Notes under the pieces: generated by a model
What the model was told of the DNA's origin: nothing
Seen by the model: the letters and a program-made list of their open reading frames with translations, nothing else
Database searches by the model: none
In this document: in pieces, positions 1-4,350 of the stretch
Layout of the letters: the number at the start of each line of letters is the position of its first letter
Numbering within the stretch: position 1 is the first letter of the stretch
NCBI GenBank assembly: GCA_934086355.1
Contig: CAKOID010000036.1
Span: 1 to 7,074, forward strand
Length of the DNA: 7,074 bases
DNA from: an uncultured Bacilli bacterium
GTDB taxonomy: Bacteria; Bacillota_I; Bacilli_A; RF39; UBA660
Reading direction: 5' to 3'
Made by a program: the position numbers and the translations under genes

Positions 1-1
1 A

Positions 2-274
2 TTCATAATGTATGGTAATGAAGATGAAAAAGATACTGCAACATACCTAATACAAGATTTAAGATTAAACGGATTTAGTGTAGAAACAGATTTAATGAAT
101 AAATCATTTAAAAACCAATTTAAATCAGCAGATAGATTTAATGCAAAATATTTAATTATATTAAATAGTGAAGATATAAAACAATATAAAGTTAAAGTAA
201 AAGATAATATGACTAAAGAAGAAGAGTTAGTTGATATTAATGATTTAGTAGATTATCTAGATACAAAAATGTAG
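2..274 (+). CDS. hisS: Histidyl-tRNA synthetase, C-terminal part (5' end outside window)
   Basis: The reading frame is open from the left edge and ends at TAG 272-274, giving about 90 residues. They match the C-terminal anticodon-binding domain of class II HisRS (alpha/beta fold): a helix ending in 'LRLNGFSVETDL', then 'KSFKNQFKSADRFNAKYLIILN', corresponding to the family pattern of a Lys-rich 'K.QFK.A.R..A....I.G' block, then a strand carrying 'VKVKDNMTKEEELV' and the final helix 'DINDLVDYL'. This domain recognises the tRNA(His) anticodon; the catalytic core lies upstream of the window. The ATG at position 8 is internal, because homology continues before it. The TAG stop overlaps the asnS ribosome binding site, so hisS and asnS are probably co-transcribed. 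Assignment is from recall of the family, with no search run. Confidence 0.92.
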   Translation, partial: FIMYGNEDEKDTATYLIQDLRLNGFSVETDLMNKSFKNQFKSADRFNAKYLIILNSEDIKQYKVKVKDNMTKEEELVDINDLVDYLDTKM

Positions 275-278
275 GGAG
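274..278 (+). promoter_or_regulatory. Ribosome binding site of asnS
   Basis: GGGAG lies 9 bases before ATG 288 and shares its first G with the hisS TAG stop. This supports the chosen asnS start and suggests translational coupling to hisS. Confidence 0.75.
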
Positions 279-287
279 AAATTAAAA

Positions 288-1658
288 ATGGATATAAAAG
301 ATATATATAAAGAAAAAGAATTTGGCAAAGTTTATAAAGTTTCAGGTTGGGTTAGAAATCATAGAAAACAAGCAAAATTTGGTTTCATTGATTTAAATGA
401 TGGAACATATTTTAATAGTATTCAAGTTGTTTATGATGATAAGTTAGATTGTTTTAATGAAATACAAAAATTAAAATTAGGTTCTGCTATAACAGTAGAA
501 GGTATTTTAAAAGAATCACCTGCTAGTGGTCAAGAATTCGAGTTAGAATTAACTAGTTTTGTTTTAGAAGGCGATTGTAGTGACGATTATCCATTACAAG
601 CAAAAGGTAGACCTACTCGTGAATATTTACGCGAAATATCTTATTTAAGACCTAGAACTAATTTATTCAGAGCCGTATTTAGAATAAGAAGTATTGCTGC
701 ATATGCAATTCATAAATATTTTCAAGAAAATGGATATGTATACTTTCATGCACCACTAATTACTTCAAGTGATTGTGAAGGCGCTGGAGAAATGTTCCAA
801 GTAACTACACTAGATTTAGATAAAGTAGCAAGTACTGGAAAAGTTGACTATAGTAAAGATTTTTTTGGAAAACAAGCATCTTTAACTGTTAGTGGTCAAT
901 TACAAGCAGAGACATTTGCACTTGCTTATAAAAAAACTTATACATTTGGACCAACTTTTAGAGCAGAAAATTCAAATACAAAAACTCATGCTAGTGAATT
1001 TTGGATGATTGAACCTGAAATTGCATTTTGTGATTTAGAAGGCGATATGGAAATAATGGAAAGTATGCTTAAATATGTTGTTAAATATGTACTTGATAAT
1101 GCAAAAGAAGAAATGGCTTTCTTTGATAAATTTGTTGAAAAAGGTTTAATTGATAAATTAACTAAATTAGTAAATTCTAAATTTACTAGAATTACTCATC
1201 ATGATGTAATTACTCTTCTTAAAGAAGCAAAAGTAGACTGGGAATTCACTCCAGAATATGGTGAAGACATAGCAAAAGAACATGAGAAATATATTACAGA
1301 ATACTTTAATGGTCCAGTATTCATTACAGATTGGCCTAAAGATATAAAAGCATTTTATATGAAACAAAATGACGATGGTAAAACTGTTGCAGCAGTTGAC
1401 CTAGAAGTACCAGGTGCAGGAGAATTAATGGGTGGATCAGAAAGAGAAGCCGACTATGAAAAATTAGTTCATCGTATGGATGAGCTAGGAATGGATAAAG
1501 AAGGATTAGATTGGTATATTAACTTACGTAAATTTGGTGGATGTAAACATTCTGGATTTGGTATGGGATTTGAAAGATTACTAATATACCTAACAGGTGT
1601 AGAAAATATAAGAGATGTTATTCCTTATCCAAGAACTCCAGGTAACTGTGAAAATTAA
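288..1658 (+). CDS. asnS: Asparaginyl-tRNA synthetase
   Basis: 456 residues, close to the usual bacterial AsnRS length. This class IIb enzyme attaches Asn to tRNA(Asn) in the cytoplasm using ATP. An N-terminal OB-fold anticodon-binding domain occupies about residues 1-100 ('VSGWVRNHRKQAKFGFIDLNDG' near 18-39). The catalytic domain has the 'HAPLITSSDCEGAGEMF' segment (154-170), the AsnRS-specific 'LTVSGQLQAETFALA' block (199-213), motif 2 'FGPTFRAENSNTKTHASEFW' (220-239) and motif 3 'GFGMGFERLLIYLTGVEN' (423-440). The C-terminus 'PYPRTPGNCEN' is a variant of the typical AsnRS ending and separates it from AspRS. The start has a good SD, and the gene sits 13 bases after hisS. No clear sense-strand intrinsic terminator follows it; the next 657 bases hold the duplicated small-peptide/antisense modules. 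Confidence 0.97.
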   Translation: MDIKDIYKEKEFGKVYKVSGWVRNHRKQAKFGFIDLNDGTYFNSIQVVYDDKLDCFNEIQKLKLGSAITVEGILKESPASGQEFELELTSFVLEGDCSDDYPLQAKGRPTREYLREISYLRPRTNLFRAVFRIRSIAAYAIHKYFQENGYVYFHAPLITSSDCEGAGEMFQVTTLDLDKVASTGKVDYSKDFFGKQASLTVSGQLQAETFALAYKKTYTFGPTFRAENSNTKTHASEFWMIEPEIAFCDLEGDMEIMESMLKYVVKYVLDNAKEEMAFFDKFVEKGLIDKLTKLVNSKFTRITHHDVITLLKEAKVDWEFTPEYGEDIAKEHEKYITEYFNGPVFITDWPKDIKAFYMKQNDDGKTVAAVDLEVPGAGELMGGSEREADYEKLVHRMDELGMDKEGLDWYINLRKFGGCKHSGFGMGFERLLIYLTGVENIRDVIPYPRTPGNCEN

Positions 1659-1680
1659 ATAAAAAAATATACGAGTAAAT

Positions 1681-1705
1681 AAAAAAGTTACAATTTATTT
1701 GTAAC
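1681..1705 (-). terminator. Minus-strand intrinsic terminator candidate
   Basis: A 7-bp stem GTTACAA (1687-1693) / TTGTAAC (1699-1705) has a 5-base loop. Read on the minus strand it is followed immediately by T6 (A-run 1681-1686) and more A/T. On the + strand no T-tract follows, so it is a poor terminator for asnS. It could end a leftward antisense RNA that reads through the weaker stop at 1835-1866. The stem is A/T-rich, so efficiency is uncertain. It overlaps the decayed sense -10 of the upstream module. Confidence 0.5.
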
Positions 1706-1722
1706 ATCAAGCTTAAGTATCT

Positions 1723-1744
1723 GCCTCTCTTTTTTTAGAGAGGT
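1723..1744 (+). promoter_or_regulatory. SD-sequestering hairpin of upstream module
   Basis: CCTCTCT (1724-1730) pairs perfectly with AGAGAGG (1737-1743) across a T6 loop, with a possible G-T closing pair outside. The 3' strand is the SD equivalent, 8 bases before the degenerate start at 1752, the same spacing as in the downstream copy. The same architecture with a different stem sequence occurs at 2022-2058, so the structure, not just the sequence, appears conserved. Confidence 0.6.
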
Positions 1745-1751
1745 ATGATAA

Positions 1752-1844
1752 ACGTAAAAAAGAATTTTTAAAATAAAAATTCTTAAATACATTCCAATCA
1801 TTTTATCGCTTCTTATTATATTAATAAGAAAATTAAAAAAATAG
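1752..1844 (+). pseudogene. Decayed copy of the small hydrophobic peptide gene
   Basis: This 93-base frame aligns without gaps to the intact 30-codon gene at 2066-2158; 19 of 30 residues match by my count. The ATG position is ACG (1752-1754) and codon 2 is TAA (1755-1757). The rest stays open to TAG 1842-1844, at exactly the position of the intact copy's TGA. Codons 16-25 (IILSLLIILI) are identical. The C-terminal half has gained charge ('RKLKK' replaces 'IAIKK'). An ATG at 1745 in another frame gives only eight codons and is too close to the SD. A one-base deletion in the 1756-1761 A-run would join that ATG to the toxin frame, so a recent frameshift is the alternative history. The matching promoter is also damaged. 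As it stands, no peptide is likely to be made. Confidence 0.72.
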
Positions 1845-1847
1845 TTC

Positions 1848-1866
1848 TTAAGCTTTAGAGGCTTAA
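1848..1866. terminator. Conserved TTAAGC/GCTTAA hairpin plus T7 (minus strand), upstream copy
   Basis: A 6-bp stem TTAAGC (1848-1853) / GCTTAA (1861-1866) has a 7-base loop. On the minus strand it is followed by 6 bases and then T7 (+ 1835-1841). The downstream copy has the identical stem, a different loop and the identical 6-base spacing to T7. The spacer makes it a non-canonical, possibly weak, terminator for the antisense RNA. Confidence 0.4.
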
Positions 1867-1874
1867 ATGTCTAC

Positions 1875-1894
1875 ATGAAGTACTACTACTTCAT
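1875..1894. other. 5' stem-loop of the upstream antisense RNA
   Basis: ATGAAGTA (1875-1882) pairs with TACTTCAT (1887-1894) around a 4-base loop. On the minus strand the stem begins 6 bases past the TATAAT box, at the predicted transcription start. The downstream module has an equivalent ATGAAG/CTTCAT stem at the same distance, consistent with a protective 5' hairpin on both antisense RNAs. Confidence 0.6.
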
Positions 1895-1900
1895 ATACAA

Positions 1901-1929
1901 ATTATAACACAAGTAAATTATTACTTCAA
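1901..1929 (-). promoter_or_regulatory. Minus-strand sigma-A-type promoter (antisense RNA, upstream copy)
   Basis: Reading leftward: TTGAAG (1924-1929), a 17-base spacer, then TATAAT (1901-1906) preceded by TGT, an extended -10. The predicted start is near 1894. It matches the downstream module's minus-strand promoter in spacing, extended -10 and distance to the 5' hairpin, even though the sense promoter of this copy is ruined. Confidence 0.75.
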
Positions 1930-1961
1930 TACAAAACAAATAAAATATATGTAAAAAAATA

Positions 1962-1991
1962 TTGATAACATACATATTAAAATGATATAAT
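1962..1991 (+). promoter_or_regulatory. Sense promoter of the intact module (possibly also of aspS-gatCAB)
   Basis: TTGATA (1962-1967), an 18-base spacer, then TATAAT (1986-1991) preceded by TGA, an extended -10. The predicted start is about A1998, which is exactly the first base of a 9-base segment perfectly complementary to 2224-2232. It is the only convincing + strand promoter I find between asnS and aspS. The corresponding region in the upstream copy has a destroyed -35 and a spacer of about 13. Confidence 0.8.
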
Positions 1992-1997
1992 TAATTC

Positions 1998-2025
1998 AGG
2001 AACATTAAGTTTTGGGTGTCTACCT
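1998..2025 (+). promoter_or_regulatory. 5' arm of long-range 5'/3' pairing in the toxin mRNA
   Basis: Three blocks pair with the 3' UTR: 1998-2006 with 2224-2232 (9 bp, perfect), 2008-2012 with 2218-2222 (5 bp) and 2014-2025 with 2198-2209 (12 bp, one G-T pair). That is 26 pairs with an asymmetric internal loop. The first transcribed base should sit in the outermost pair. Such end-to-end closure is known in hok and AapA type I toxin mRNAs. Positions 2022-2025 are also used by the SD hairpin, so the inner end of this pairing competes with it. Confidence 0.7.
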
Positions 2026-2058
2026 CTTATTCTTATATATATATAAAAGATAGGAGGT
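2022..2058 (+). promoter_or_regulatory. SD-sequestering hairpin of the intact module
   Basis: ACCTCTTATT (2022-2031) pairs with GATAGGAGGT (2049-2058): 10 pairs including two G-T. It masks the near-perfect SD AGGAGG (2052-2057), which lies 8 bases before ATG 2066. The loop is a TA-rich tract. The upstream copy masks its SD with a different stem sequence (1724-1743). A strong SD hidden in a stem is typical of type I toxin mRNAs. Confidence 0.68.
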
Positions 2059-2065
2059 TTGATTT

Positions 2066-2158
2066 ATGAATAAAAGAGTCTTTATAATAAAGATATTTCA
2101 ATATTTATCGATCATTTTATCGCTTCTTATTATATTAATAATAGCTATAAAAAAATGA
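2066..2158 (+). CDS. Small hydrophobic membrane peptide, putative type I toxin (30 aa)
   Basis: ATG 2066 follows AGGAGG by 8 bases, the best SD in the window, and the frame ends at TGA 2156-2158. The product starts MNKR and ends IAIKK. Fifteen of 30 residues are Ile or Leu, there are no acidic residues, and the net charge is strongly positive. Residues about 10-28 form one predicted membrane helix with Lys/Arg on both flanks. This is the general build of Fst/TxpA/Hok/Ldr-type membrane-acting toxins, but I recognise no specific family. A tandem decayed homologue (1752-1844) keeps the same length and a 10-residue identical core, which argues that this is a real gene. It lies between a sense promoter and a convergent antisense promoter. 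Toxicity is inferred; a small regulatory membrane peptide is the alternative. Confidence 0.7.
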   Translation: MNKRVFIIKIFQYLSIILSLLIILIIAIKK

Positions 2159-2161
2159 CAC

Positions 2162-2179
2162 TTAAGCACATAGGCTTAA
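2162..2179. terminator. Conserved TTAAGC/GCTTAA hairpin plus T7 (minus strand), intact copy
   Basis: TTAAGC (2162-2167) pairs with GCTTAA (2174-2179) around a 6-base loop. Read leftward, 6 bases then T7 (A7 at 2149-2155) follow. The stem and spacing are the same as in the upstream copy, with a different loop. It may be a weak antisense terminator or a stabilising element just after the toxin stop codon. Confidence 0.4.
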
Positions 2180-2207
2180 ATGTCTATCAACACAAATAGG
2201 TAGACAT
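2180..2207. other. 3' UTR stem-loop alternative to the 5'/3' pairing
   Basis: ATGTCTA (2180-2186) pairs with TAGACAT (2201-2207), 7 bp. The right-hand strand is the same sequence that pairs with 2016-2022 in the end-to-end fold. The two structures are therefore mutually exclusive in the mRNA, and the same stem can also form in the antisense RNA. Confidence 0.5.
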
Positions 2208-2239
2208 CCAATCGATCAAACTGAATGTTCCTTTAATAT

Positions 2240-2262
2240 TTTATGAAGTTTTTCTTCATAAA
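2240..2262. other. ATGAAG/CTTCAT stem-loop at the antisense RNA start
   Basis: TTTATGAAG (2240-2248) pairs with CTTCATAAA (2254-2262), 9 bp with a T5 loop. On the minus strand its ATGAAG begins 6 bases past TATAAT, as in the upstream module. On the + strand it is the last hairpin before aspS and has no T-tract after it, so I do not call it a sense terminator. Confidence 0.55.
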
Positions 2263-2265
2263 TAC

Positions 2266-2294
2266 ATTATAACATAACCAAATTATTTTATCAA
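2266..2294 (-). promoter_or_regulatory. Minus-strand sigma-A-type promoter (antisense RNA, intact copy)
   Basis: Reading leftward: TTGATA (2289-2294), a 17-base spacer, then TATAAT (2266-2271) with TGT before it, an extended -10. It points away from aspS into the toxin module, and its -35 lies only 22 bases before the aspS ATG. It is among the best consensus matches in the window. Confidence 0.82.
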
Positions 2295-2304
2295 TATATA
2301 CAAA

Positions 2305-2310
2305 GAAGGG
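2305..2310 (+). promoter_or_regulatory. Ribosome binding site of aspS
   Basis: GAAGGG ends 5 bases before ATG 2316 and supports that start. I see no convincing sense -35/-10 pair immediately upstream of it. Confidence 0.7.
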
Positions 2311-2315
2311 AAATT

Positions 2316-4064
2316 ATGAAAAAAGTATTTAATAATGAAATAAATGAGAATAATATAAATCAAATAGTTGAACTATATGGTTGGGTACAAAAGGTACGTA
2401 ACTTAGGTGGTTTAATATTTATAGATTTAAGAGATAGAACAGGGTTAATACAACTTGTTGTTAATCCAGAAAATAAAAATTATGAACTTGCTAGTTCATT
2501 AAAAAGCGAGTACGTAATAAAAATTACAGGTAAAGTTGTAGAAAGAATTACTAGTAATGAAAAATTATCTACAGGAAAAATAGAAGTAATTGTTGATGAA
2601 TTAGAATTAGTTAATACATCTATAGAAATACCATTTCAAATAAGTGATGATGTTAATGCTAATGAAGATACATTGCTAAAATATAGATATTTAGATTTAA
2701 GAAGAAACAGTTTAATAAATAATTTTGTTCTAAGACACAAAATAACAATGTCTATAAGAAATTATTTAGATAAACTAAATTTCTTAGAAATAGAAACTCC
2801 AATACTTTGTAAAAGTACACCAGAAGGTGCAAGAGATTATTTAGTTCCATCACGCATATTTAATGGTAAATTCTTTGCTCTTCCACAATCTCCACAAATA
2901 TATAAACAACTATTAATGGTAGGTGGAGTAGAAAGATATTTTCAAATAGCAAAATGTTTTAGAGATGAAGATTTAAGAGCTGATAGGCAACCAGAATTTA
3001 CACAAGTTGATGTTGAAATGAGTTTTGTAACTGAAGACGATGTAATGAGTCTTTGTGAAAATTTAGTAGTAAACGTATTTAAAGAAACTAAAGGAATAGA
3101 TATTAAATTGCCATTACTTAGAATGAAATATGATGATGCAATAAGAATGTATGGTTCTGATAAACCAGATTTAAGATTTGATATGCGTATTAATGATATA
3201 ACTAATATTTTTAAAGATACTAATATAGAATTCTTTAACAAAGTTATAACTAATAATGGTGTAATAAACTGTATAGTTGGTAAAGATTTAGCAAATGTGT
3301 ATTCAAGACGTGAAATAGATAAATTAACAGAATACGTTAAAACATATAAAGCTGGTGGTCTTGCATACATCAAATTTGGTGAAGAAATAACTGGTAGTGT
3401 TAAAGGATTAACCGATGAAGAAATTAATGGTTTAAAGGAAGAATTACTAATTAATAATAATGATATAGTATTTATAGTTTGTGGTAAAGAATCATTAGTA
3501 AAAATTGCATTAGGTGCTTTAAGATGTAAAATTGCTAAAGATAATAATATGATAAAAAAAGATGATTATAAATTACTTTGGGTAACTGATTTTCCATCAT
3601 TTGAATGGAGTGATACAGAAAATAGATTTGTTGCATGTCATCATCCATTTACTAGTCCAAAGGATGAAGATGTAGATAAATTATTAACTGATAAAGCACA
3701 TTGTTATTCAAAAGCTTATGACATTGTAATTAATGGATATGAAGCAGGTGGCGGAAGTATAAGAATACACAAAGAAGATGTTCAAGAAAAAATGTTTAAA
3801 GCTTTAGAACTTAGTGAAGATGACATAAAAGAAAAATTTGGATTCTTCGTAGATGCTCTAAAATGTGGAACACCTCCACATGGAGGATTTGCCTTAGGTT
3901 TAGATAGACTTACAATGATTTTAGCAGGTACAGAAAATATAAGAGATGTTATTGCATTCCCTAAAACAACTAGTTCTAATGATTTAATGAGTGATGCACC
4001 AAATACAGTAAGTGAAAGACAACTAGAAGAATTAGGAATAAAAGTGAGTGATAAAGATGAGTAA
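2316..4064 (+). CDS. aspS: Aspartyl-tRNA synthetase (bacterial type, discriminating signature)
   Basis: 582 residues, normal for bacterial AspRS. It attaches Asp to tRNA(Asp) in the cytoplasm. The N-terminal OB-fold anticodon domain (about 1-105) includes 'GWVQKVRNLGGLIFIDLRDR' (22-41). The catalytic core has 'LPQSPQIYKQLL' (189-200), motif 2 'FRDEDLRADRQPEFTQVD' (215-232), the inserted GAD domain (about 285-405, which marks the bacterial type) and motif 3 'GGFALGLDRLTMILAGTEN' (523-541). Leu30 is at the position where non-discriminating bacterial enzymes such as that of Pseudomonas carry His, so this enzyme probably avoids tRNA(Asn), consistent with asnS upstream. The gene opens a compact aspS-gatC-gatA-gatB run, and its last 8 bases overlap gatC. 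Confidence 0.97.
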   Translation: MKKVFNNEINENNINQIVELYGWVQKVRNLGGLIFIDLRDRTGLIQLVVNPENKNYELASSLKSEYVIKITGKVVERITSNEKLSTGKIEVIVDELELVNTSIEIPFQISDDVNANEDTLLKYRYLDLRRNSLINNFVLRHKITMSIRNYLDKLNFLEIETPILCKSTPEGARDYLVPSRIFNGKFFALPQSPQIYKQLLMVGGVERYFQIAKCFRDEDLRADRQPEFTQVDVEMSFVTEDDVMSLCENLVVNVFKETKGIDIKLPLLRMKYDDAIRMYGSDKPDLRFDMRINDITNIFKDTNIEFFNKVITNNGVINCIVGKDLANVYSRREIDKLTEYVKTYKAGGLAYIKFGEEITGSVKGLTDEEINGLKEELLINNNDIVFIVCGKESLVKIALGALRCKIAKDNNMIKKDDYKLLWVTDFPSFEWSDTENRFVACHHPFTSPKDEDVDKLLTDKAHCYSKAYDIVINGYEAGGGSIRIHKEDVQEKMFKALELSEDDIKEKFGFFVDALKCGTPPHGGFALGLDRLTMILAGTENIRDVIAFPKTTSSNDLMSDAPNTVSERQLEELGIKVSDKDE

Positions 4065-4350
4065 ATTTACAAAAGAATTAATTGAGGATTATGCAGATAA
4101 ACTATTAATTGGTTTAACTGAAGAAGAAACAACTACTATATTAGATGAATTTGAAGTAATAGAAGCTAATATGGATTTAATAAACGAAATAGAAGGAATT
4201 AAAAATGTTGAACCACAACATTATCCATTTGTTATAGAAGCCCGTCCAAGAGATGGAAAAACTATAAAAAATGATGACGTAAAAGACATTTTAAAGAATT
4301 CTGATAAAGTTAGTGATAGAGAAATAGAAGTACCAAAGGTGGTGGGATAA
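4057..4350 (+). CDS. gatC: Asp/Glu-tRNA amidotransferase subunit C
   Basis: 97 residues from ATG 4057, the usual GatC size. GatC is the small belt-like subunit that wraps around and stabilises GatA-GatB in the GatCAB complex. The start 'MSKFTKELIEDYADKLLIGLTEEE' parallels the GatC pattern 'T.E.V..IA.LA.L.L..EE', and 'IKNVEPQHYPF' matches the conserved 'GVEPTYH' region. The C-terminus ends in 'REIEVPKVVG', like the family's 'F.VP.V'. A GTG at 4048 in frame would add three residues and has an AGGA about 10 bases upstream; I prefer ATG 4057 because it aligns with GatC N-termini. It overlaps aspS by 8 bases and gatA by 1, so translation is probably coupled. The sequence is divergent, but the neighbours make the call firm. 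Confidence 0.92.
   Translation: MSKFTKELIEDYADKLLIGLTEEETTTILDEFEVIEANMDLINEIEGIKNVEPQHYPFVIEARPRDGKTIKNDDVKDILKNSDKVSDREIEVPKVVG

Larger units (their letters stand above)
1835..1894 (-). ncRNA. Predicted antisense (antitoxin-like) RNA of upstream module
   Basis: Transcription from the minus-strand promoter at 1901-1929 should start near 1893-1894. The RNA would open with a strong 8-bp hairpin (ATGAAGTA/TACTTCAT, 1875-1894), cross the TTAAGC...GCTTAA stem (1848-1866) and meet a T7 run (A7 at 1835-1841 on +), giving roughly 60 nt. Read-through to 1681 would give about 215 nt, complementary to the whole decayed toxin frame. It overlaps the pseudogene stop region. No expression evidence is available from sequence alone. 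Confidence 0.5.
1661..1929. repeat. Upstream (decayed) copy of a tandemly duplicated toxin/antisense module
   Basis: This segment aligns part by part with 1953-2294: an A7-TAT stretch (1661-1670 against 1953-1962), a -10 region (TACAAT 1689-1694 against TATAAT 1986-1991), a 5' UTR ending in a CCTCT block, an SD hairpin, a 93-base reading frame containing a 31-base perfect match (1797-1827 against 2111-2141), the TTAAGC...GCTTAA hairpin, an ATGAAG...CTTCAT hairpin and a minus-strand promoter. About 55 bases of the 3' UTR (equivalent to 2187-2241) are missing here. The sense half is broken and the antisense half retained. Tandem duplication is inferred from this colinearity; boundaries are approximate. 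Confidence 0.8.
2149..2259 (-). ncRNA. Predicted antisense (antitoxin) RNA of the intact module
   Basis: The minus-strand promoter at 2266-2294 should start RNA near 2259. It would carry the ATGAAG/CTTCAT stem at its 5' end, cover the toxin 3' UTR including the 3' arm of the long-range pairing, pass the 7-bp stem 2180-2186/2201-2207 and the TTAAGC/GCTTAA stem (2162-2179), and meet T7 (A7 at 2149-2155) inside the last Lys codons of the toxin gene: about 110 nt. Its stretch opposite 2198-2232 resembles the toxin mRNA's own 5' arm, so it could displace that arm by pairing with the 3' arm. Expression and the exact end are untested. Confidence 0.58.
1953..2294. repeat. Downstream (intact) copy of the tandem toxin/antisense module
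   Basis: From left to right: sense promoter (1962-1991), 68-base 5' UTR with SD hairpin, 30-codon hydrophobic peptide gene (2066-2158), TTAAGC/GCTTAA hairpin, 3' UTR complementary to the mRNA 5' end, ATGAAG/CTTCAT hairpin, and convergent minus-strand promoter (2266-2294). This is the layout of a type I toxin-antitoxin locus: toxin mRNA plus convergent antisense RNA overlapping its 3' UTR. I do not recognise the peptide as a named family (Fst, TxpA, BsrG, Hok, Ldr). Confidence 0.75.

Noticed and set aside
1687..1743. Sense terminator for asnS
   Set aside because: The two hairpins here (1687-1705 and 1724-1743) are not followed by T-tracts on the + strand; the T6 of the second lies in its loop.
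1688..1801. 37-codon minus-strand frame across the decayed toxin copy
   Set aside because: It has only a weak ribosome binding site, its composition mirrors the opposite-strand pseudogene, and the equivalent region of the intact copy does not obviously preserve it.
2066..2158. Leader peptide of an attenuator for aspS
   Set aside because: The peptide has no run of Asp codons, no sense terminator/antiterminator pair follows, and a homologous copy with its own antisense promoter lies upstream.
2156..2176. TGA read as Trp, extending the small peptide
   Set aside because: All Trp codons checked in the window are TGG, and the sister copy has TAG at the same position, so TGA is taken as stop.
1998..2232. 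Miniature inverted-repeat transposable element (9-base terminal repeats, TTAAT on both sides)
   Set aside because: The inverted ends coincide with the predicted transcript start and 3' UTR, the flanking TTAAT is not directly adjacent on the left, and the second copy lacks these ends. RNA pairing explains them better, though a mobile origin is not excluded.
1659..2315. T-box riboswitch ahead of aspS
   Set aside because: tRNA-synthetase genes in Bacillota often have one, but the conserved GGGTGGNACCGCG-type T-box sequence and a following sense terminator with T-tract are absent. The 'GGGTGTCTACC' at 2014 only superficially resembles it.
2942..3373. 143-codon minus-strand frame inside aspS
   Set aside because: It lies wholly within a conserved AspRS coding region and has no recognisable domain; it is an opposite-strand shadow. 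The other short minus-strand frames in asnS, gatA and gatB are rejected for the same reason.
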